Shown: positions 8,159 through 15,948 of the stretch, piece after piece
Numbering within the stretch: position 1 is the first letter of the stretch
How the letters are laid out: each line of letters starts with the position of its first letter
NCBI RefSeq assembly: GCF_009996845.1
Contig: NZ_JAACYS010000030.1
Span: 1-32,252 of the forward strand
DNA: 32,252 nucleotides
Direction: 5' to 3'
Source of the DNA: Pallidibacillus pasinlerensis
GTDB taxonomy: Bacteria > Bacillota > Bacilli > Bacillales > Caldibacillaceae
Notes under the pieces: model-generated
Told to the model about the DNA's origin: nothing
Database searches by the model: none
What the model saw: the letters and a program-made list of their open reading frames with translations, nothing else
Translations under genes and position numbers: made by a program

Positions 8159-8392
8159 TTACTACGGATAATACAGATTTCACCATGTTTAAATCAAGAT
8201 CTGCTACATGTATCGAATCTAAACATGGATAAAATACGCAGCACTACGGCTATATTTCACCTCACTATCGCTATACTGGTTTTCACTGATGATATATTTG
8301 TTGTCACTGGCGATAAAACTAGTTTCACTAATGATATTTTTCATTTCACTGTTGAAATAATCATTTTCACTAGCGATAATTAATATTTCATA
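8159..8392. repeat. 21-bp-period degenerate tandem repeat
   Basis: TCACT or a one-base variant starts at 8241 (GCACT), 8262, 8283, 8304, 8325, 8346, 8367 and 8388 (TCATA), exactly every 21 bases, usually followed by a GATA-type core (GATGATAT, GGCGATAAAA, AATGATAT, AGCGATAA). Older, shifted copies occur at 8159 and 8180. Because 21 is a multiple of three, the minus-strand frame from 8404 to 8219 reads as heptapeptides around a central S-E (for example IISENQY, SDSEVKY). That frame opens with GTG, has no ribosome binding site, and I do not call it a gene. Confidence 0.8.
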
Positions 8393-8478
8393 TAGATGTG
8401 GCACAAAACATTAGATTTCATACTGTTCATACTGAATGAAACAGTGAGCCAACCTCCTACATCACATACAGTAAAAAA

Positions 8479-8507
8479 TGGGACACCGAACCTGTCCCCC
8501 TGTACCA
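8479..8507 (+). repeat. 29-nt REP-like unit next to the ugd terminator
   Basis: A gap-free 29-base match to the family, beginning TGGGACACCGAACC and ending CCCCCTGTACCA. The last A of the unit begins the A run (8507-8511) that forms the T tract of the leftward ugd terminator. Confidence 0.75.
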
Positions 8508-8552
8508 AAAACGGGCCCAGCGATTCTATTTCAAAATAGAAACACTGGACCC
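8507..8552 (-). terminator. Intrinsic terminator of ugd, built from repeat-like sequence
   Basis: Read leftward, GGGTCCAG (8552-8545) pairs with CTGGGCCC (8520-8513) with one G-T or mismatch. An inner 8-bp stem, TTCTATTT with AAATAGAA, continues the hairpin, and TTTTT (8511-8507) follows. The arms resemble the GGACC/GGTCC arms of the REP-like family. It starts 14 bases after the ugd stop codon at 8567. Confidence 0.75.
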
Positions 8553-8566
8553 GTCCCCTTGCCATT

Positions 8567-9733
8567 TTAATCTCTACTGTAAATATCTCTTGTATATACT
8601 TTATCCGCGACTTCCTGCAATTCTTCTGACATTCTGTTCGCAACGATGACATCTGCTTGTTTTATGAACGCTTCAAAGTCATTAACGACTTTATTGTTGT
8701 AGAACGTACCCTCAGTCAAAGTTGGTTCGTAAATGATAACCTCGACACCTTCGCCTTTTAATGTCTTCATCACATCTTGAATAGCCGATTCACGGAAGTT
8801 ATCCGAACCTGTCTTCATCGTTAACCGGTAAATACCAACAACTTTCGGTTTCCGCTTCAGGATCATTTGTGCAATATGTTCTTTCCGTGTTGTATTCGAA
8901 TCGACTACCGCTTGAATTAAGTTGTTCGGTACGTTTTCATAATTTGCAAGCAACTGTTTCGTATCTTTCGGTAAGCAATAACCGCCATAGCCGAATGATG
9001 GGTTATTGTAATGGGTGCCAATACGTGGGTCTAATCCGACACCTTCAATGATCTGCTTTGTATCTAAGCCCCGTACTTCCGCAAATGTATCGAGTTCATT
9101 AAAGAAAGAAACACGTAAAGCTAAATACGTATTAGCAAATAATTTAATCGCTTCCGCTTCTGTTGAATCAGTGAACAAAACAGGAATATCCTCTTTCATC
9201 GCCCCTTCTACAAACAAGTTGGCAATTTTCTCCGCCCGATCAGAACGTTCACCGATAATAATGCGGGATGGATATAAGTTATCATATAGAGCCTTTCCTT
9301 CCCGTAAAAATTCCGGTGAGAAAATAATATTATCGGTTTTAAACTGTTCTTTAACCCGTTCCGTATAACCAACAGGAACCGTCGATTTAATAAGCATAAT
9401 TGCATTTGGATTTATTTTTAAAACCGTTTCAATAACATCTTCAACGGATGTAGTGTTAAAGTAATTTGTTATTGGATCATAGTTTGTCGGTGTTGCAATA
9501 ACAACTAGTTCTGCACCTTTATATCCTTGTAGTTTATCAGTTGTTGCTGTTAAATTTAATTTTTTCGTTGCTAAAAATTCTTCAATTTCATTATCCACTA
9601 TTGGAGATCTACGGTTGTTAATCATATCTACTTTTTCTTGGACAATATCGACAGCGACCACTTCATGATTTTGAGCAAGTAATACTGCATTTGATAGTCC
9701 AACATAACCTGTTCCTGCGACAGTTATTTTCAT
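8567..9733 (-). CDS. ugd: UDP-glucose 6-dehydrogenase (short, 388-aa type)
   Basis: Oxidises UDP-glucose to UDP-glucuronate with two NAD+. N-terminal NAD domain with [15 protein letters not shown] (7-21), central domain with [11 protein letters not shown] (117-127) and [20 protein letters not shown] (139-158), and the catalytic cysteine C253 in [11 protein letters not shown]. At 388 aa it belongs to the short HasB/E. coli-Ugd group rather than the longer TuaD group of Bacillus. GalU at 30136 would supply its substrate. AAGGA lies six bases before the ATG. The gene stands alone, with its own promoter and terminator, and has REP-like units on both sides (8479-8507 and 9973-10040), unlike its neighbours. 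Related enzymes oxidise UDP-N-acetylmannosamine or UDP-GlcNAc, but the length and motifs favour UDP-glucose. Confidence 0.93.
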   Translation of the reverse strand: MKITVAGTGYVGLSNAVLLAQNHEVVAVDIVQEKVDMINNRRSPIVDNEIEEFLATKKLNLTATTDKLQGYKGAELVVIATPTNYDPITNYFNTTSVEDVIETVLKINPNAIMLIKSTVPVGYTERVKEQFKTDNIIFSPEFLREGKALYDNLYPSRIIIGERSDRAEKIANLFVEGAMKEDIPVLFTDSTEAEAIKLFANTYLALRVSFFNELDTFAEVRGLDTKQIIEGVGLDPRIGTHYNNPSFGYGGYCLPKDTKQLLANYENVPNNLIQAVVDSNTTRKEHIAQMILKRKPKVVGIYRLTMKTGSDNFRESAIQDVMKTLKGEGVEVIIYEPTLTEGTFYNNKVVNDFEAFIKQADVIVANRMSEELQEVADKVYTRDIYSRD

Positions 9734-9792
9734 GATCTATCCTTCTTTCTTTAATTATTACTATATTTTGGATGGATTATTAAGCTAATAAA

Positions 9793-9801
9793 ATTATATC
9801 A
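9793..9801 (-). promoter_or_regulatory. Extended -10 promoter of ugd
   Basis: On the minus strand TGA directly precedes a perfect TATAAT (9793-9798). No clear -35 is seen, which is acceptable for an extended -10. The predicted start near 9786 gives a leader of about 50 bases. Confidence 0.5.
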
Positions 9802-9960
9802 TAATATATGTTTTAATAAATCTTATGATATTCATTTTACCCGTGTTTTTAGCCGAGATTGGCGTTTCTTCATATATTATTAACATTTCCATTTAAATGA
9901 CTATTATGTTGTGGCAAACAACCTTGTTTCGATGGTACAGTTAGACAAATACCTATATTG

Positions 9961-10040
9961 CTATTTCAGAATAGGGACACTGGACCTGTCCCCATGTCCC
10001 ACCACCCACACTATTGGGACACCGAACCCGTCCCGTACCA
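9961..10040 (+). repeat. REP-like pair between ugd and the glucosaminidase gene
   Basis: A 29-nt unit at 9973-10001 ends CCCCATGTCCCA. A shortened 26-nt unit at 10015-10040 begins TGGGACACCGAACCC and ends GTACCA. The first is preceded by CTATTTCAGAATAG, nearly the same as CTATTTCAAAATAG at 8526-8539 in the ugd terminator, so the two flanks of ugd carry related sequence. Confidence 0.75.
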
Positions 10041-10074
10041 AAAAAGGTAGTACAGCATAAAAGCCGTACTACCT
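10040..10074 (-). terminator. Intrinsic terminator of the glucosaminidase gene
   Basis: Read leftward, AGGTAGTAC (10074-10066) pairs perfectly with GTACTACCT (10053-10045) around a 12-base loop, followed by six T (10045-10040). It begins 17 bases after the stop codon. The T tract is contiguous with the end of the REP-like unit at 10015-10040. Confidence 0.85.
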
Positions 10075-10090
10075 AATTTTAATTTGGATA

Positions 10091-13000
10091 TTATTTTTTA
10101 TAAATCGGAATTTCTAAGTGGATTTCATATGGGCTAGATTGATAAATTTCGTTCATGATGCCGTATAAACGATTAATTTGTTTGTACGCCCAACCAATAT
10201 CTGTCGCGTATTGATGGCTTGCGCGATTTAATTTTTGCATCGCTTCTGGATTCCAACGCATTTTATATAGTGAATTTTGTCCTGCGTTAATATAGTTATC
10301 GTAAATCCACTTTGCACCACCAACAATCGCTTCCTCCACAGAGAACCAGCCTTTTTCGTAAGCTCTTTGTGCACCTAGACCATTCGGATTACTGTCTCTT
10401 GCTCCAATACCATACATATTGTAAACAGTAACACCTGTATCCGCATATTCGATACCATTTGCTAGTGCTGAAGTACCGTTTCCTGTTTCAAGTAATGAGT
10501 GAGCAACTAAGTACACAACGTTCATACCTTTTCCATATTTACTCGCTTCTAAGAACACTTCACCTTTTCCTTCAAGTACTCCTTTACCTTCGAGATATTT
10601 ATTTAATACCTCTACTGAAACATTTACTTGTTTGGAAAGGTCTAAAAATTGTAGTCTTTGTTTTTCATCGTAAGCGAATTTTTCTGGGTTTAAATATTGT
10701 GCCACTTCTTCTGGTTTAGCATGTCTCCAGCTGTTCGGATATTGGACTTTATGCCATTCTTCTCCGAGTTCTAAAATTGTCAGTATAGTAGCTGGATTTA
10801 AGGAAGCATAATTAAAACTGTTTGTATTTGGTGCTTCATAAACTTTAACAGCTGTTGTTGTAACACCGTAATCAATTTTAGCTAGTTTACTATGAACATA
10901 TAAAATTTGATCGGCGTACATCACTTTAAACCAAGTTGTACTTCCTTGGAACGCATCACCCGTTACGTTTCTATCTAACACGATAAATTCTGTACCATGT
11001 TCTAAATAAGCTGCGATATTATCAGGGTTATCAAGTTTTGGTTCTGTTCTTAAATTCACACCATATCCTGCGATTGAGCCATATAGATTAACTTGCCCAG
11101 CATCAACATATGCATCCAACTTTTTATCCGTTTGCGGACTTACTTTCATCTGCATATTTACAGCTTCATCTAAAGTAAAATTAAAGTTTGAGTAAGAAAT
11201 AAACAAACCACCTTTATAATAGGCAGCTGATTCATTCACCGGGCTTCCTTTACCTTTAGGAACTAACTTAACCTCAATGGCTTCAAGTGGCTTTGCAAGT
11301 CCTTCGGAGCCTGCATTCATACCATTTTTTGCCCAACCTAACCAGCCATAGTCGGATACGTAAGTCCGATAATAAATATCATAGTGTTTGGCAATATCAC
11401 CAGTTAAATTAATTTGTACCGCTTCTACTCGCTTACCTTCACCGGTTGTTCCACTTATCGCTCCATTTTGAACTGGGTTTAGCCAACCGTCTTTTTGAAC
11501 ATGGGTTGTATAAGTAATACTACCTTCGTACGGCGAGTTTTCTAAACTAATCTTTAATGCTTCTACTCGCTTACCTTCACCAGGTTTACCACTTATTTTT
11601 CCGTTATTAACAGTTGTTAACCAACCATAACCTTGAACATGGGTTGAATAGACTACTGACGGTTCTGAAAGATATGCATCTTTCGTTGATCCAGGTGCTT
11701 TACCACCTTTTTCAACTAAAACAATCTCAATTGCTTCTAATCGTTTAGATAATCCTTCCGTTCCGGCTGACTCACCATTTTTTGCCCAACCAAGCCAACC
11801 ATAGCTTTGCGCATGAACTCGGTAGTAAACATCGTAATGTTTGGCCATGTCACCTGTCAGCCTAATTTGAATCGCTTCTAAACGTTTCGCTTCGCCTTCT
11901 GTTCCGGATAGCTTATCGTTAGATTGCCAACCAAGCCAACCGTAACTTTGGACATGGGTACGATATTCGATACCACCGGAATATGGGGCATTATCAACTT
12001 TAATTTTGATTGCTTCTAAACGTTTCGCCTCGCCTTCTGTTCCACTCATTTTACCGTCAGCGACATAATCTAACCATCCGTATGATTGCACATGTGTCGA
12101 ATATTTCACAGATACATTCGTTACATACGGTTTATTTGTTGAACCAGGAGCCTGTCCACCTTTTTCCACTAACACGATTTGAATGGCTTCTAAACGTTTT
12201 GCAAGACCAGCTGTTCCGGCAGGTTGGCCATTTTTTGCCCAATCGAGCCAACCATAGCTTTGCGCATGAACTCGGTAGTAAACATCGTAATGTTTTGCCA
12301 TGTCACCTGTCAGCCTAATTTGAATCGCTTCTAAACGTTTCGCTTCGCCTTCTGTGCCAGATAGCTTATCGTTCGATTGCCAACCAAGCCAACCATAACT
12401 TTGAACATGGGTACGATATTCGATACCACCGGAATATGGGGCATTGTCTAATTTAATCTTGATTGCTTCTAACCGTTTCGCTTCGCCTTCTGTTCCACTC
12501 ATTTTACCGTCTGCGACATAATCTAACCATCCGTATGATTGCACATGAGTCGAATATTTCACAGATACATTCGTTACATACGGTTTATTTGTTGAACCAG
12601 GAGCCTGTCCACCTTTTTCCACTAACACGATTTGAATGGCTTCTAAACGTTTTGCAAGACCAGCTGTTCCGGCAGGTTGGCCATTTTTTGCCCAATCGAG
12701 CCATCCATAGCTTTGCGCATGAACTCGGTAGTAAACATCATAATGTTTGGCCATGTCACCTGTTAATCTAATTTCAATCGCTTCAAGACGTTTTGCTTCG
12801 CCTTCTGTGCCAGATAGCTTATCGTTCGATTGCCAACCAAGCCAACCATAACTTTGAACATGGGTACGATATTCGATACCACCGGAATATGGAGCATTGT
12901 CTAATTTAATCTTGATTGCTTCTAACCGTTTCGCTTCGCCTTCTGTTCCACTCATTTTACCGTCTGCGACATAATCTAACCATCCGTATGATTGCACATG

Positions 13001-13402
13001 AGTTCGGTAACTAACAGAAGGAGCTACTTGTGCACTCATTAGCGAAAAAGTTTGTACAGCTGCTTCTTCAGTTACTTCTGAATTCTCAATTTCTTCCACA
13101 TTTGTGAATTCATCATTTTGAACTTCCACATTTTCTGTTTCGTTCTCTTCTTCCGAAGTAACAACCTGTTCGTTATCTTCATCGGTTGATAACTGAGACT
13201 GGATTAATGCTTCATTCTCATCAACTGGTTTTTCTTCTTCAGTTAATGGTTCAATTGAATTTTGTTCTACAACATTTTCCAACCCAGCTTCAACATTATT
13301 CTCTTTTGCATAACCTATACTAACATCTGTGAGTAATGAGGTACTTAAAAAAAGAACTGTTAGGATTAGTATAGATAACTTTCTTAACATATGGCTATTC
13401 AT
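10091..13402 (-). CDS. Secreted ChW-repeat endo-beta-N-acetylglucosaminidase
   Basis: 1103 aa. Signal peptide (about 1-32), a very acidic Glu-rich segment (33-115), twelve ChW repeats (about 130-720) in four triads, an SH3-like region (about 768-900) and a C-terminal glucosaminidase domain (about 925-1060, Pfam family 01832). E972 in SLLETGNGTSALANG is the expected catalytic glutamate and YNMYGIGARDSNP is typical of LytD/LytG-type enzymes. It should cut the glycan strands of peptidoglycan outside the membrane. ChW repeats (each with Y-G-W-L and S-G-T-x-G-x-x-K-R-x-E-A-I) were described mainly in clostridia; their ligand is not established to my knowledge. Triads 1-3 are nearly identical 151-residue units. 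Start: AAGGGGG lies just before the first ATG. The neighbour at 13649 shares the repeats but has an amidase domain. Confidence 0.92.
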   Translation of the reverse strand: MNSHMLRKLSILILTVLFLSTSLLTDVSIGYAKENNVEAGLENVVEQNSIEPLTEEEKPVDENEALIQSQLSTDEDNEQVVTSEEENETENVEVQNDEFTNVEEIENSEVTEEAAVQTFSLMSAQVAPSVSYRTHVQSYGWLDYVADGKMSGTEGEAKRLEAIKIKLDNAPYSGGIEYRTHVQSYGWLGWQSNDKLSGTEGEAKRLEAIEIRLTGDMAKHYDVYYRVHAQSYGWLDWAKNGQPAGTAGLAKRLEAIQIVLVEKGGQAPGSTNKPYVTNVSVKYSTHVQSYGWLDYVADGKMSGTEGEAKRLEAIKIKLDNAPYSGGIEYRTHVQSYGWLGWQSNDKLSGTEGEAKRLEAIQIRLTGDMAKHYDVYYRVHAQSYGWLDWAKNGQPAGTAGLAKRLEAIQIVLVEKGGQAPGSTNKPYVTNVSVKYSTHVQSYGWLDYVADGKMSGTEGEAKRLEAIKIKVDNAPYSGGIEYRTHVQSYGWLGWQSNDKLSGTEGEAKRLEAIQIRLTGDMAKHYDVYYRVHAQSYGWLGWAKNGESAGTEGLSKRLEAIEIVLVEKGGKAPGSTKDAYLSEPSVVYSTHVQGYGWLTTVNNGKISGKPGEGKRVEALKISLENSPYEGSITYTTHVQKDGWLNPVQNGAISGTTGEGKRVEAVQINLTGDIAKHYDIYYRTYVSDYGWLGWAKNGMNAGSEGLAKPLEAIEVKLVPKGKGSPVNESAAYYKGGLFISYSNFNFTLDEAVNMQMKVSPQTDKKLDAYVDAGQVNLYGSIAGYGVNLRTEPKLDNPDNIAAYLEHGTEFIVLDRNVTGDAFQGSTTWFKVMYADQILYVHSKLAKIDYGVTTTAVKVYEAPNTNSFNYASLNPATILTILELGEEWHKVQYPNSWRHAKPEEVAQYLNPEKFAYDEKQRLQFLDLSKQVNVSVEVLNKYLEGKGVLEGKGEVFLEASKYGKGMNVVYLVAHSLLETGNGTSALANGIEYADTGVTVYNMYGIGARDSNPNGLGAQRAYEKGWFSVEEAIVGGAKWIYDNYINAGQNSLYKMRWNPEAMQKLNRASHQYATDIGWAYKQINRLYGIMNEIYQSSPYEIHLEIPIYKK
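11656..13015 (-). repeat. Three near-identical 453-bp tandem units (ChW triads 1-3)
   Basis: Each unit codes for three different ChW repeats (a, b, c) plus a linker with APGST. Matching segments recur at a 453-base offset, for example around 12090 and 12543, with only scattered, mostly synonymous changes. The fourth triad is clearly diverged. This indicates recent duplication or ongoing gene conversion, so copy number may vary between strains. Confidence 0.85.
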
Positions 13403-13569
13403 TTCCCCCTTGCTAAATATTTGATAGTACTAGTCTACCATATTAGCAATCTAGTATCATGAAAATAATGTAAAAAAATGTGAGTTTTTAGCCTTTTTTA
13501 GTAAAACACAGATTTAATTATAAAACATAGTTCCTATTTAAAGAAGTTTCACTTTCTGGAAAATAGATA

Positions 13570-13615
13570 GAAAAAGTAGAAAAGGACTAAGGAAATATTT
13601 CATTCCTTAATCCTT
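13570..13615 (-). terminator. Intrinsic terminator of the ChW amidase gene
   Basis: Read leftward, AAGGATTAAGGAA (13615-13603) pairs with TTCCTTAGTCCTT (13594-13582) with one mismatch and an 8-base loop. It is followed by a T-rich stretch (13581-13572), about 33 bases after the stop codon. Confidence 0.85.
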
Positions 13616-13648
13616 TACTTAAATAATACTTTTCTATAAAACTATGAA

Positions 13649-15796
13649 TTAATTAAGACTTTTAAAGTACGCATCAATTCCATCAGCAATCCCTCTCGCT
13701 ATTTTAGCACGATAACTATCTGTTGCTAATTGGCTACGTTCACTTGGATTACTAATAAAACCAACCTCGATTAAAGTCGCAGGCATAATTGATTCACGAG
13801 TAACGGCAAACGCCGCTCCTTTTACTCCACGATTAGGCGCACCCGTACCTTTTATCATATGTTTCTGAACTGATTCTGCTAATTTTATACTTTGTGCTAC
13901 ACGAACAGGATCATTATGTAGCTCTTTGTTTATTTTCGGTGGATACTCTGGTTTATATTTGTAATAATAACTTTCGATTCCACGTGCTGAAGAACTTCCT
14001 GAGTTCGTATGAATACTAACAAAAATATCTGTATTTAAACGGTTTGCTTCTGCTGGACGGTCGTATAATCCAACCGTAGTATTCCCAGTTCGCGACATAT
14101 AAACTGTATATCCACGCTGTTTCAATAACGACTCGACTTTTTTAGCGATGTCTAAGTTGATATCCGCTTCCTTTAATCCACCAGCTACTGCTCCAGGGTC
14201 ACTTCCACCATGTCCTGGATCTAAATAAACAGAGTACGTTTTTTTAGATGGTGCTAATTTAAAAGCTTTATTACTGTCAACTGCTGGTCCTTTTCCTTTT
14301 TCAACGAGTTTAATTTCAATCGCCTCAAGTCGCTTCGATAAGCCTTCGGATCCAGCCTTCATGCCATTTTTTGCCCAACCTAACCAGCCAAAGCTTTGCG
14401 CATGAACGCGGTAGTAAACATCATAATGGTTAGCTATATCACCAGTTAGTTTGATTTGAATGGCTTCCACTCGTTTACTTTCACCGCTTGTACCAGAAAT
14501 GGCACCGTTGGCAACCTCATTCAACCAGCCATAACTTTGCACATGCGTTGTATAGACAATATTACCACTGTATGGCGAATTTTCTAATTTGACTTTAATT
14601 GCTTCTAAACGTTTTGATTCGCCAGTTGTCCCACTTAATTGGCCGTCTTTTACAAAGTTTAACCAGCCATAAGTTTGAACATGCGCTGAGTAGCTGACCG
14701 ATGGTGTAGATAGGAACGGATTTTCAGTCGAACCAGGTGCTTTGCCACCTTTGTCCACTAAGACAATCTCAATCGCTTCTAAGCGTTTTGCCAATCCTTC
14801 TGTTCCAGCTGGTTGACCATTTTTCGCCCAACCTAGCCAACCAAAGCTTTGCGCATGAACACGGTAGTACACATCGTAATGTTTAGCCATCTCGCCAGTT
14901 AAGTTGATTTTAATTGCTTCCAACCGTTTACTCTCACCAGTTGTACCAGAAAGTTCACCATTCTGGACAGAGTCTAACCAACCGTAACTTTGAACATGGG
15001 TTGTGTATACAATATTACCGCTATATGGCGCATTGTCTAATTTGATTTTAATCGCTTCTAAACGTTTTGATTCGCCGGTTGTTCCACTTAATTGACCATC
15101 TTTCACAAAATCTTGCCAGCCATAACTTTGCACATGAGTTGAGTAACTTACAGAAGCCTGTTCTCGTAAACTTATAGTCGCTGCTGAAAATAGCTGTACA
15201 GAACTGTTTGATACTTGATTGATAGACGCAACTTCATTATTCAAAACATCATAATCTTCTTTTGAAATTTCGTACTTCTTGTAATTTTCATCCGTAGAAT
15301 AGTAGACGAGCCCTAGATCTTGAAAAACTGTTCCGTAAGTATCAACTAATTTTATTTCTTCTTTTGACGTACCATTTTCATTCTCTTCTAAAATAGTAAC
15401 CTGCTCTTGTAATTGTATAGAATCTACTAATTTATAATTGAAAACATCTGATTCTACAATTCTATAAAAAATAGAATGATTACTTATTTGTAGCTCATTT
15501 AACATATCTGATACTGTTAACGTTGTTAAAATTGATTCAGTTCCTGTATCAGATTGAAGATCAATTCTAGCATCTACCGTTGATGAATCATTCCAACCAA
15601 GTAAATGGAGAGACGTATTTTCATCTAAAACAATTTCTTGTTCACCATCATCATAATGAATTAAATAATAACTGGAAGTTTCATCGAAAGATTCCACTTT
15701 TTCATCTGCGTGGCCAACATGTCTACTATTTAGAAGAGAGGAACTCAGTAGTAGTAAAACAGTCATGAGTAAAGTAAAGAGTTTTCTTTTCTCCAT
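13649..15796 (-). CDS. Secreted ChW-repeat N-acetylmuramoyl-L-alanine amidase
   Basis: 715 aa. Signal peptide (1-30, ending VGHA), an N-terminal region of about 180 residues that I do not recognise, six ChW repeats (about 216-503) in two triads, and a C-terminal Amidase_3 domain (about 520-712). Zinc and catalytic residues are in place: H529 (DPGHGGSDPG), E543 (GLKEADIN), H596 (SIHTNS) and E677 (ATLIEVGFIS). It should cleave the sugar-peptide bond of peptidoglycan. The amidase domain is related to that of the SLH amidase at 359, but the wall-targeting module differs. The ATG is in a weak setting: AAAGGA lies 14 bases away, and an in-frame stop just upstream rules out a longer form. It does not share a transcript end with the next gene, which has its own terminator. 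Confidence 0.93.
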   Translation of the reverse strand: MEKRKLFTLLMTVLLLLSSSLLNSRHVGHADEKVESFDETSSYYLIHYDDGEQEIVLDENTSLHLLGWNDSSTVDARIDLQSDTGTESILTTLTVSDMLNELQISNHSIFYRIVESDVFNYKLVDSIQLQEQVTILEENENGTSKEEIKLVDTYGTVFQDLGLVYYSTDENYKKYEISKEDYDVLNNEVASINQVSNSSVQLFSAATISLREQASVSYSTHVQSYGWQDFVKDGQLSGTTGESKRLEAIKIKLDNAPYSGNIVYTTHVQSYGWLDSVQNGELSGTTGESKRLEAIKINLTGEMAKHYDVYYRVHAQSFGWLGWAKNGQPAGTEGLAKRLEAIEIVLVDKGGKAPGSTENPFLSTPSVSYSAHVQTYGWLNFVKDGQLSGTTGESKRLEAIKVKLENSPYSGNIVYTTHVQSYGWLNEVANGAISGTSGESKRVEAIQIKLTGDIANHYDVYYRVHAQSFGWLGWAKNGMKAGSEGLSKRLEAIEIKLVEKGKGPAVDSNKAFKLAPSKKTYSVYLDPGHGGSDPGAVAGGLKEADINLDIAKKVESLLKQRGYTVYMSRTGNTTVGLYDRPAEANRLNTDIFVSIHTNSGSSSARGIESYYYKYKPEYPPKINKELHNDPVRVAQSIKLAESVQKHMIKGTGAPNRGVKGAAFAVTRESIMPATLIEVGFISNPSERSQLATDSYRAKIARGIADGIDAYFKSLN

Positions 15797-15832
15797 CGAA
15801 GATTATTCATTCCTTTCAAAATGGTATGTCGT

Positions 15833-15838
15833 ATTATA
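15833..15838 (-). promoter_or_regulatory. Candidate -10 of the ChW amidase gene
   Basis: Perfect TATAAT on the minus strand about 37 bases before the ATG. No recognisable -35 at 16-18 bases and no extended TG, so the call is weak. Confidence 0.3.
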
Positions 15839-15948
15839 GATTTTTTGCTCGAATATGGTTGCGTTTTTTTATACCAATTTTACCATATTACAGAGATTAT
15901 TTTTAAATATATTACTAAAAAATCCTTAATATTGAAATTTATGCAATG

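Larger units (their letters stand above)
7853..8566. other. 714-bp repeat-rich non-coding region between ligase 1 and ugd
   Basis: Holds three REP-like blocks (7853-7922, 7944-8002, 8039-8067), a long inverted repeat (8183-8191 with 8220-8228), the 21-bp-period array (8159-8392), another REP-like unit (8479-8507) and the ugd terminator hairpin (8513-8552). Several frames are open across the repeats but none has a ribosome binding site. I see no convincing gene. Confidence 0.7.
9734..10090. other. Intergenic region upstream of ugd
   Basis: 357 bases. From the left: ugd ribosome binding site and promoter, an AT-rich stretch with nothing recognisable (about 9810-9955), two REP-like units (9973-10001 and 10015-10040), and the terminator of the glucosaminidase gene (10040-10074). 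No gene seen. Confidence 0.6.

Noticed and set aside
8219-8404. 61-codon heptad-repeat frame on the minus strand as a real gene
   Set aside because: GTG start without a ribosome binding site and no signal or known domain. Reported as a repeat and a finding rather than a CDS.
12010-12771. Two 102-codon plus-strand frames 453 bases apart
   Set aside because: Antisense shadows of the tandem ChW triads; their similarity only reflects the underlying repeat.
10091-15796. Mobile element or phage origin for the two ChW hydrolases (endolysin-like domains)
   Set aside because: Both have signal peptides, there are no phage or transposase genes nearby, and each has its own terminator as a normal chromosomal autolysin.
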